From Prevotella sp. (lineage in GTDB: Bacteria > Bacteroidota > Bacteroidia > Bacteroidales > Bacteroidaceae), in contig JAFPVW010000023.1 in the NCBI GenBank assembly GCA_017395215.1, forward strand, positions 1 to 64,000: 64,000 bases of DNA, in the 5' to 3' direction. Position numbers and translations under genes: made by a program. The notes under the pieces were generated by a model. The model did not search any database and had not been told where the DNA came from. It saw only the letters and a program-made list of their open reading frames with translations. This document shows, piece by piece, positions 9,287-16,644 of the stretch (its first letter is position 1; each line of letters starts with the position of its first letter).

Positions 9287-11644
9287 ATGAAAAAGATATT
9301 GAATTACGCACTGCTCCTGCTCATGGCGGGAACCTCGGCTATCACCGTGTCGTGTAAGGACGACGACGATGCGGCACCCGGCACCGACAGGGAGTTCATG
9401 ACCATGTTCATACGCGACGAGAACCGTGCCAAGGGAACCGACTACCCCTACAACTGCGGACTCGACGGTGCATACCCACACGGCAACACCATCCACCTCT
9501 ACTGGTACGGCGTGAACGACTGTGCTGGCTACCAGATTCAGATGGCACTGCAGCCAAAGGTCAGCGGCGGCAGCGAGGCCTGGGCAAAGATACAGGGCAC
9601 CAGCGACCTGCTGCTCGACACCATCGTCGGCCCTAAGGTGCTCGACCTGCTCATCAAGGACCTGCAGTACTCGACCGACTACCGCTTCGCCATACGTGCC
9701 CTGTCGAAGCTCGACAACAACAAGACAGACTTCTCGCACGCCAGCAACTGGTACGGCCACGGCAACGGCCGCCAGTGGTCGGAGTACATGGGCATCTCGA
9801 CAAACCCGCGCTATCCCACCCCGAACGTCATCTATGTGAACCAGGCCGAGACGACTGAGAAGACCATGCACGTCTATCTGAACTCAAACATCGACGAGGT
9901 GGGTCTGACAACGTCTGAGGAGGACCAGGACAAGCGTGAGAGCTACTACGAGAACTTCAACATTGACGACGAGGGCAACTTCGGTTACAAGTACCTGACC
10001 GTTACCCCTTCTCCCAACAACCCCAACGCCTCTGTCGATGAGAAGTGGAAGAAGTATGAGATTACCGATGCGGACCGCAAGCGCGGCTACGTCGTGGTGA
10101 CGGGCCTGAGTGCCAACTCTGTCTATGTGATTGACGTGGTTGACCCGTTGGTCAGCGTACCCGTTGATGCCAAGTACAACACCTGCACTTCACGCTCGGA
10201 CGGTACACCTGGCGCTCCCATCCTGCTGGCTCACGACGAGCTGATGGCACAGGCTGCCAGCCTGCCGCTCGCCGACAACGATGCCAGCCGTGCTGACGTG
10301 TTCGCACTGGCCGCCGACTACGATGCAGCTCCTATCAGTCCGACGCTCTACGACTTCATCTCGAATGCAAACTACGCCGAGGGACAGACATTCCTCTTAG
10401 AGGGTGGCAAGACCTACTATATTGACGGCAACGACATCACTTGTAAAGGTTTCGTGCTGCGTACAAATCCAGCCGACGTGGCACAGGGCAAGCGGGCCCG
10501 CGTACTCTGCGGACTCGGAAAAAGCTCACAGATTTACACCCAGGGCACCAACGGCGAGCAGTGGCAGGGGCCCTACACCTGCTTCATGTTCGGACGACAG
10601 CCCGAAGCCGGTGAGGGCGGCGAGATATACATGAAGAAGCTGGCCTTCTACGACATCGACTTCGACAACCCCAAGGCCTTCAACTACGGCGACAACTCTG
10701 CCGGACTGGGCACCGCTGCCGGTAACTACTTCTTCAACATGTACTCCAACGGTATGGCCGTGACGCTCGACTCACTGGTCATCGAGAACTGCTCGTTCAA
10801 GCGCATGGTGCGCGGATTCATCCGCGAGCAGGGCGTCAACTACAAGGTGTGGAACCACGTGCTCATCAAGAACAACCTCATCTTCGACTCTGGCTACTAC
10901 AACGCCGGTGCTGGCGGCTACTGTTTCATCGACGGCTCGGGTACGAACAACGAGTCGAACCTCTACAAGGACATGAAGATTATCGAGAACACCTTCTACG
11001 ACAGCCCCTACCCCACGCTTATCAAGGAGCAGACAGAACTGAACTGGCAGGCGGGAGCATGGAACATCACCGTGGCTAACAATACATTCATCAACTTCAA
11101 CACACGCGCCAACGGAGCCGTGTTCAAGATGATAGGTATTCCCAACGGTTCGGTCTATAACGTGAAGAACAACCTCTTCGTGCTCTGCAAGAAGCCCGGC
11201 GACCAGCGCGTACTGCAGATGTGGGGCTCGCAGATGGAGACAACACAGACACTGGCTGACGGCTCGAAGGGCAAGGTGACGCTGAACTTCGAGAACAACT
11301 GGTCGACCAACAACGACCTGACCAACGGCGAGATCTTCAGCGCCAACAAGTGGACATCGGAGACCAACGGCTTCCAGGTGCTCGTCACCAACAACTGGGC
11401 CACGCTGAACGGCACGCTAACCGTACAGGTTGCCGACATCTCGGCCACCGACCTCATGGAGCAACCCTGTCCGCCACACGTGGCGCAGACGGCCAACGAC
11501 CAGAACATGCACCGCGCCGATGCCCTCGACGGCACTGCCACCACGGAGTACAACGTGAACCTCTATTTCAAGAATACTGACAACGACATCTATAAGAATA
11601 ATGTCGGTGCTGCACGTTGGCGCAATAAAACGACCACGAATTAA
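9287..11644 (+). CDS. surface lipoprotein with fibronectin III-like and DUF4957/DUF5123-type domains
   Basis: A 785-aa lipoprotein; signal ends ITVSC with Cys23, followed by an acidic KDDDDAAPG spacer typical of surface export in Bacteroidota. Residues about 50-150 (TIHLYWYGVNDCAGYQIQM, STDYRFAIRAL) look like a fibronectin type III unit. The C-terminal two thirds contain a repetitive beta-helix-like part (TFLLEGGKTYYIDG, NCSFKRMVRGFIREQG, VWNHVLIKNNLIFDSGYY, NNTFINFNTRANG, NVKNNLFVLC) that I associate with DUF4957 and DUF5123, domains commonly found next to SusCD in pectin loci. Probably a surface glycan-binding or inactive lyase-like component working with the SusCD pair; no catalytic residues are evident. 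Gap to SusD is 23 bp, so same operon. Confidence 0.75.
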   Translation: MKKILNYALLLLMAGTSAITVSCKDDDDAAPGTDREFMTMFIRDENRAKGTDYPYNCGLDGAYPHGNTIHLYWYGVNDCAGYQIQMALQPKVSGGSEAWAKIQGTSDLLLDTIVGPKVLDLLIKDLQYSTDYRFAIRALSKLDNNKTDFSHASNWYGHGNGRQWSEYMGISTNPRYPTPNVIYVNQAETTEKTMHVYLNSNIDEVGLTTSEEDQDKRESYYENFNIDDEGNFGYKYLTVTPSPNNPNASVDEKWKKYEITDADRKRGYVVVTGLSANSVYVIDVVDPLVSVPVDAKYNTCTSRSDGTPGAPILLAHDELMAQAASLPLADNDASRADVFALAADYDAAPISPTLYDFISNANYAEGQTFLLEGGKTYYIDGNDITCKGFVLRTNPADVAQGKRARVLCGLGKSSQIYTQGTNGEQWQGPYTCFMFGRQPEAGEGGEIYMKKLAFYDIDFDNPKAFNYGDNSAGLGTAAGNYFFNMYSNGMAVTLDSLVIENCSFKRMVRGFIREQGVNYKVWNHVLIKNNLIFDSGYYNAGAGGYCFIDGSGTNNESNLYKDMKIIENTFYDSPYPTLIKEQTELNWQAGAWNITVANNTFINFNTRANGAVFKMIGIPNGSVYNVKNNLFVLCKKPGDQRVLQMWGSQMETTQTLADGSKGKVTLNFENNWSTNNDLTNGEIFSANKWTSETNGFQVLVTNNWATLNGTLTVQVADISATDLMEQPCPPHVAQTANDQNMHRADALDGTATTEYNVNLYFKNTDNDIYKNNVGAARWRNKTTTN

Positions 11645-11666
11645 ACGAATTAAACGAATTGTTAAG

Positions 11667-12194
11667 ATGAAAAAGACATTCAGAAATACAATGATCGCAA
11701 TGGCGGCCCTGCTGACGGGTACCGCCATTGCCTCGTGCAGCGATGCCAACGAGTACGAGGACTTTGATGCCAACAACCCGTCGTGGGTAAATGGCTACAA
11801 CGACTCGCTTAAGATAGCTCATCCCGAGACGCTTGCCAGCACCAAATGGGTACGCGGCACAGGCCTGAAGGTGAACGCATACGGCGAGGAAATACAGGGC
11901 TTTGTAGAGAGCGTCAACTTCGTATCGGCTGACTCCTGCGTCGTCAAGATGAGCCAAGGTACGACAGAAGGTACATGGATAGACGATTCGAACACCGAAA
12001 AACTGCCTTTCTACGAATACACCTACTCTAACGTGACGGGCAAGCTGGAAATACTGAAACTGACCAAGAACGACAAGGGGGCCATCACCAAGAGCGCCAT
12101 CTTCACGGGCGTGGCCGTCAGCGGTTCGCGCGAGATGCTTACCGTTGTCCACTATGGCGACGTGCCCCTGCAGACCTATCTCGTGAAACAATGA
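11667..12194 (+). CDS. small lipoprotein of unknown function in pectin operon
   Basis: A 175-aa lipoprotein. The ATG at 11667 gives MKKTFRNTMIAMAALLTGTAIASC with Cys24 as lipidation site; the longer in-frame start at 11601 lies inside the previous gene's tail and lacks a signal. The mature part (EDFDANNPSWVNGYNDSLKI, TKWVRGTGLKVNAYGEEIQG, VESVNFVSADSCVVKMSQGT) has the look of a small beta-barrel lipoprotein with about 140 residues. I do not recognise a named family. It lies 22 bp after the DUF5123-type gene and before another secreted protein, so it probably belongs to the SusCD operon and the surface complex. The short gap before it contains a triple AATTAAACG-type repeat. Confidence 0.75.
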   Translation: MKKTFRNTMIAMAALLTGTAIASCSDANEYEDFDANNPSWVNGYNDSLKIAHPETLASTKWVRGTGLKVNAYGEEIQGFVESVNFVSADSCVVKMSQGTTEGTWIDDSNTEKLPFYEYTYSNVTGKLEILKLTKNDKGAITKSAIFTGVAVSGSREMLTVVHYGDVPLQTYLVKQ

Positions 12195-12233
12195 TTTATT
12201 TTCCCTTTTTTATTAATTTAACTAATTAGTTTT

Positions 12234-14441
12234 ATGAAAAAATTATTTACCTTAGCAATCGCCCTCTTAGGCTTCGCCGGAGTTGCAAACGCAGCGACGG
12301 TCGATGACCTTGAGGTGCTGAAGCACAGTTATGTGCTCGTGTGCGACGACCTTGGAGCCCGCCCCGGCAAGGGTGTGCTCTTTGGCGCTAACCACTTCCT
12401 TGATGTCACTGGCGGTACTGTAGCCACCAACAAGGGACAGGTTGACCTCTCCGTGGTCGACGGCAACGAGGGTTATGTTACCCAGGAAATCGTCGACAAG
12501 TATGGTGCCGACTATGCCGGTCCGCACTACAACTGGCTGCGCCTGAAGAACGCTCAGGACGTCATCGCCATGAAGCTGACAGCCGGTACAAAGCTCATCA
12601 TCTTTGAGCAGGGTAACAACAAGACGGGTAAGGATGCCCGTATCCCCAAGATTGCCAAGAGTGCCGACCTGAGCGACGCCCTGAACGCCGCTCCCGGTGA
12701 GGACCACCCCGCAACGGTCGCTGGTTTCCGCTGGGAGTACACCGTCGCTGACGATGGCCTGTACTACATCGGTTCGTACAATGGCGATATGTTCGTCAGC
12801 TTCATCATCGTCGAGGCCAAGGAAGCTCCCGGCACTCCGACCGTGAAGTTGGGCGAACAGACCTACGAGGGCGGCCTGTGGTTCCGCGAGGTGACCTGTA
12901 AGGCCAACCCGGCTGTCGAAGGTGGCGAGTCGCTGCCTACCGTCGTCACCTATACGACCGACGGCACCGCTCCTACTGCCAAGAGCCCGCTGTACACCGC
13001 TCCTATCAAGTGCTATCAGGACATGACCGTGAAGTTCCAGGCCTTCTACGATTTCGACGAGAACGGCAAGCTGGATGCTGACGACGAGATTGCCGACGGT
13101 GCCGACAACGAGGCTAACGTGAGCTTCTCGTTCGACGCTCCCGCCATTGAGGCCGAGGGCGCCAACGTGACCATCGTCTCGCCTTACGAGAACGCCCGCA
13201 ACTTCCTGAGCCTCGACGGCACGGAGAGCGGCGCCGAGGAGCTCAGCCAGGTCACGCTCGACGAGTCGGCCACCATCTACGCCTACTCGCTGATCGACAA
13301 TGGCGACTACACCACCTTCAAGACGAAGAGCACCACAAAGGACGTCTACGTGCTGAACCCCATCAAGGAGAAGAAGACCATCGCCGTGACTGCCGGTACG
13401 GCCGTCGTCGACGAGGAGGCTACTGCCACTTCTACCACGGGCGAAGTCTACAAAGTTGAGGGTGGCGAAATCAGCGCCGACAAGAAGGACTTCTTCGTGA
13501 AGGGCCTTACCTTCAAGGCTCTCGCTGGCGACGACGCTGCCTATCAGGTGCCCGCCGGTCAGGAGGCTTACATCCAGATGAGCAACACCAACATCTCATT
13601 CCTCGTGGCTGAGGGCGACTCCGTCAACGTGAAGGTCGTCTGCTCGAAGAACTCTTGCAAGAACCTCAACGCCGACGATGCTGAGGACGGCTCGGCCGTC
13701 AACGACCGCAAGTGCTTTGTCAACGTCAGCGGAACCAACTACGGTGGCGAGGACCTGAAGCTCAACCCCGAGGGCAACGTCATCGAGTTCGGTCTGAAGG
13801 GTGCCGAGGGTGGCAGCATCTTTACCTTCCAGAAGTATTCTGGCACGGGTAACATCCTCATCTCCAGCATCGAGATTACACCGGCTGCTGGCGAGCCTGC
13901 TGTTCAGGAGACCGTACTCTGGGAAGGCACTGCACTTGTTAACGGTTGGGCCGACCAGCCGATGATGCTGAGCGACGGTGGTAAGGAGTTGACTGATGCC
14001 GGAGCCGCTGTTGGAGACAGACTCCGCATCTACTTCACTGCTCCAGATGACAACTGGCAGGTAGAGCTTACTAATGGTCACTGGGATGGCATGCTGGATC
14101 GCTATGCTGCTAAGGATCTTGGTCCTGAACCAGATGGTTCACCCCGTCATTATACTATTGTTGACCAGTCTAAGGGTTACTTTGAGTATACTATTGATCA
14201 GGATTTCCTGACTAAGGCAACAACAGCACAGTACTGGGGCGGTTCATTCCTGCTCAACGGCGATGGTAACATGACCGTCACAAAGGTTAGCCTCGTCAAG
14301 GGTGGCGGCGACACCGCTGTGAAGACCATCAAGACCGTGAAGGCACAGAACGGTGCTATCTACAACCTCGCCGGCCAGAAGGTTTCTGCCGACTACAAGG
14401 GTGTGGTCATCATCAACGGTAAGAAGGTGCTGAACAAGTAA
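12234..14441 (+). CDS. secreted multidomain protein with chitobiase-C-like unit and C-terminal tail
   Basis: A 735-aa secreted protein; signal peptide MKKLFTLAIALLGFAGVANA. Residues about 205-300 contain VVTYTTDGTAPTAKSPLYTA, the signature of a chitobiase/beta-hexosaminidase C-terminal (CHB_HEX_C) Ig-like unit. Residues about 380-560 form a beta domain (DKKDFFVKGLTFKA, QEAYIQMSNTNISFLV). Residues about 560-700 (ETVLWEGTALVNGW, RLRIYFTAPDDNWQVEL, YFEYTIDQDFL) resemble a carbohydrate-binding-like beta sandwich. The end, IYNLAGQKVSADYKGVVI then INGKKVLNK, is the shared secretion-type tail. No catalytic motif seen, so a glycan-binding or accessory role in the pectin locus is inferred. Codons in 13990-14230 shift to T-ending ones, unlike the rest of the gene. 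A strong terminator follows. Confidence 0.75.
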   Translation: MKKLFTLAIALLGFAGVANAATVDDLEVLKHSYVLVCDDLGARPGKGVLFGANHFLDVTGGTVATNKGQVDLSVVDGNEGYVTQEIVDKYGADYAGPHYNWLRLKNAQDVIAMKLTAGTKLIIFEQGNNKTGKDARIPKIAKSADLSDALNAAPGEDHPATVAGFRWEYTVADDGLYYIGSYNGDMFVSFIIVEAKEAPGTPTVKLGEQTYEGGLWFREVTCKANPAVEGGESLPTVVTYTTDGTAPTAKSPLYTAPIKCYQDMTVKFQAFYDFDENGKLDADDEIADGADNEANVSFSFDAPAIEAEGANVTIVSPYENARNFLSLDGTESGAEELSQVTLDESATIYAYSLIDNGDYTTFKTKSTTKDVYVLNPIKEKKTIAVTAGTAVVDEEATATSTTGEVYKVEGGEISADKKDFFVKGLTFKALAGDDAAYQVPAGQEAYIQMSNTNISFLVAEGDSVNVKVVCSKNSCKNLNADDAEDGSAVNDRKCFVNVSGTNYGGEDLKLNPEGNVIEFGLKGAEGGSIFTFQKYSGTGNILISSIEITPAAGEPAVQETVLWEGTALVNGWADQPMMLSDGGKELTDAGAAVGDRLRIYFTAPDDNWQVELTNGHWDGMLDRYAAKDLGPEPDGSPRHYTIVDQSKGYFEYTIDQDFLTKATTAQYWGGSFLLNGDGNMTVTKVSLVKGGGDTAVKTIKTVKAQNGAIYNLAGQKVSADYKGVVIINGKKVLNK

Positions 14442-14465
14442 TCAGACACTTGCTCTATTCTTCAA

Positions 14466-14499
14466 GCAGGCGGCGCCCGATGCGTCGCCTGCTTTTTTT
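14466..14499 (+). terminator. rho-independent terminator ending the SusCD operon
   Basis: Stem GCAGGCGGCGC / GCGTCGCCTGC (11 bp with one G-T pair), loop CCGAT, then seven T. It lies 25 bp after the stop of the gene at 12234. Confidence 0.9.
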
Positions 14500-14518
14500 C
14501 AACTTTATGCAAATAATA

Positions 14519-14550
14519 TTTTCCCGTTTGGAAAAGTTTTAGTATCTTTG
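14519..14550 (+). promoter_or_regulatory. promoter of the second pectate lyase operon
   Basis: TATCTTTG at 14543-14550 matches the -7 box, with TTTT 20 nt upstream. It lies after the terminator and 33 bp before the ATG at 14584, which rules out the longer in-frame TTG start at 14548 because that would overlap the promoter. Confidence 0.7.
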
Positions 14551-14583
14551 CCGTCGAAAAGCAAACGACTAATAACCACAAGA

Positions 14584-16644
14584 ATGAAAACTATCTGCAA
14601 ACTGACAACACTTGCCACCACCCTACTCCTGTTGTGTGGTCCAACGGTGGCTTCTGCTCAGGAAAAGACGCCTGCCTTTCCGGGCGCCGAGGGCTTCGGC
14701 CGATACGTTACTGGCGGACGGGGCGGCAAGGTACTCCACGTAAAGAACCTTAAGGACAGCGGCTACCAGTCGCTGCGCTGGTGCCTGCAGCAGCAGGGGG
14801 CCAAGACCATCGTCTTCGACGTCTCGGGAACCATCCACCTGGAGTCGTCGCTCAGCATCCCCTCGAACACCACCATCGCCGGACAGACGGCTCCCGGCGA
14901 CGGTATCTGCGTGGCCGACTACCCCTGCAACATCAGCGGCAACAACGTCATCGTGCGCTATATGCGCTTCCGCCTCGGCAACAAGAACGTACTGAAGGAC
15001 GGTGCTGACGGCTGGGACGGTTTCGGCGGCTTCGACAAGCAGGACTGGATCATCGACCACTGCTCTGTCTCGTGGTCCATCGATGAGTGTCTCTCCGTTC
15101 TCGGCAACAAGAACACCACCGTGCAGTGGTGCCTCGTGGCCCAGAGTCTGGTCAACAGCGGCCACTCCAAGGGTGCCCACGGCTACGGCGGCAACTGGGG
15201 CGGCAGCGGTGCCTCGTTCCACCACAACCTCATTGCCCACCACACCAGCCGCACGCCGCGACTGGGTCCGCGCCCCACCACCCAGCTCGACGAGCGGATG
15301 GACATGCGCAACAACGTCATCTACAACTACGGTTCGAACGGCTGCTACGGCGGCGAGGGCATGACGGTGAACATCGTGAACAACTACTACAAGCCCGGCC
15401 CGGGCTCGCCCACCGACAAGAAGGGCAAGCGCATTGCCGGCATCGGCATACGCACCAACGAATATGTCAAGACCTACCCCGCCTACGAACCGGCCCTCCA
15501 CCTCTGGGGCAAGTACTATGTTACGGGCAACGTCAACTCGAAGTACAGCGACGTGACCAGCAGCAACTGGCAGATTGGCATTATCGACCAGGTGGATGGC
15601 TCCGGCTGCGACGGCACGTGGACGCAGGCCACCAAGGACAGCATCCGTCTTACCGCCCCGATGGACTTCATCTGCACCACCACCCATACTGCCCAGCAGG
15701 CCTACGAGCGCGTACTCGACTACGCCGGCTGCTCGCTCCACCGCGACTCGTTCGACGAGGAGATGGTCAGCGACACCCGTCAGGGTAAGGCCAGCCACAC
15801 GGGCAAGGGTCTGAACAGCGGCTTCATCAACTCGCAGAACGACAACAAGCCCGTCGGTGCCGCCAGCAGCTGGAGCGCATGGCCCACGCTGAACAGCACC
15901 GAGGCTCCGGCCGACTCTGACGGCGACGGCATGCCCGACGACTGGGAGACGGCCAACGGTCTGAACCCGAAGAGTGCCACCGACGGCAATCAGCTCAACG
16001 ACGAGGGCTACACCAATGTTGAGGTCTACCTCAACTCGCTCGTGGCCGACATTACCGCCCGCCAGTACGAGGGCGGCGAGGAGCAGGGCCGGAAGCTGCA
16101 GATAGACGAGTCGCAATACAGCGAGTACGACATCAGCGGACAGACCAGCAACGGCGACTGGACGTTTTCAGGCGGCTTCAAGATGAACCAGACGGGCAGT
16201 CCCTCCACAGGCTCCGATGCCACCATCAAGTACTCGCGCGACAAGCAGTACACGCTGACGCTGCCCACCGGCCTGCGCATAGAAGCGGTAACCATTTACG
16301 GTTACTGCAACCAGGACGGGGCCACTGCCTACCTCGGCGAACTGGGCGGCAAGGCCTTCGCCTCGACCGACTACGTATTCCCTGCCCGCAACGCCTCGCC
16401 CAGTCGCGCCACCCACAAAGTGACGTTCGACACGCCCGTCAGCGGCATGCTGACCTTCACGCCCAAGGGCGACGCCCAGGTTTGTTTCAAGCTGACACTC
16501 CACGTCGCTGCCCCGACTGCCGTGAGTGCCGTCAACGCCGACCGCCGGCAGGATGCCATCTACAGACTTGACGGACAAAGGACAAACCATACCAGCCAAA
16601 AAGGAATCTACATTATAAACGGTAAAAAGACCATCACAAGATGA
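14584..16644 (+). CDS. secreted pectate lyase, PL1 family (second copy)
   Basis: A 686-aa protein; start at ATG 14584 gives the signal peptide MKTICKLTTLATTLLLLCG...ASAQ. Mature part begins FPGAEGFGRYVTGGRGGK, followed by IDHCSVSWSIDE, HSKGAHGYGGNWGG, SFHHNLIAHHTSRTPRLG, the same PL1 blocks as the lyase at 1394 but clearly diverged, so it is not a recent duplication. A DSDGDGMPDDWETANGLNP calcium-type linker follows at about residue 440 and then a beta-sandwich C-terminal domain. The tail IYRLDGQRTNHTSQKGIYI then INGKKTITR is the shared C-terminal type. First gene of the PL1-GH3-CE12-GH106 operon; its TGA overlaps the GH3 ATG by 4 bp (ATGA). Expected to cut homogalacturonan outside the cell. 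Confidence 0.9.
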   Translation: MKTICKLTTLATTLLLLCGPTVASAQEKTPAFPGAEGFGRYVTGGRGGKVLHVKNLKDSGYQSLRWCLQQQGAKTIVFDVSGTIHLESSLSIPSNTTIAGQTAPGDGICVADYPCNISGNNVIVRYMRFRLGNKNVLKDGADGWDGFGGFDKQDWIIDHCSVSWSIDECLSVLGNKNTTVQWCLVAQSLVNSGHSKGAHGYGGNWGGSGASFHHNLIAHHTSRTPRLGPRPTTQLDERMDMRNNVIYNYGSNGCYGGEGMTVNIVNNYYKPGPGSPTDKKGKRIAGIGIRTNEYVKTYPAYEPALHLWGKYYVTGNVNSKYSDVTSSNWQIGIIDQVDGSGCDGTWTQATKDSIRLTAPMDFICTTTHTAQQAYERVLDYAGCSLHRDSFDEEMVSDTRQGKASHTGKGLNSGFINSQNDNKPVGAASSWSAWPTLNSTEAPADSDGDGMPDDWETANGLNPKSATDGNQLNDEGYTNVEVYLNSLVADITARQYEGGEEQGRKLQIDESQYSEYDISGQTSNGDWTFSGGFKMNQTGSPSTGSDATIKYSRDKQYTLTLPTGLRIEAVTIYGYCNQDGATAYLGELGGKAFASTDYVFPARNASPSRATHKVTFDTPVSGMLTFTPKGDAQVCFKLTLHVAAPTAVSAVNADRRQDAIYRLDGQRTNHTSQKGIYIINGKKTITR

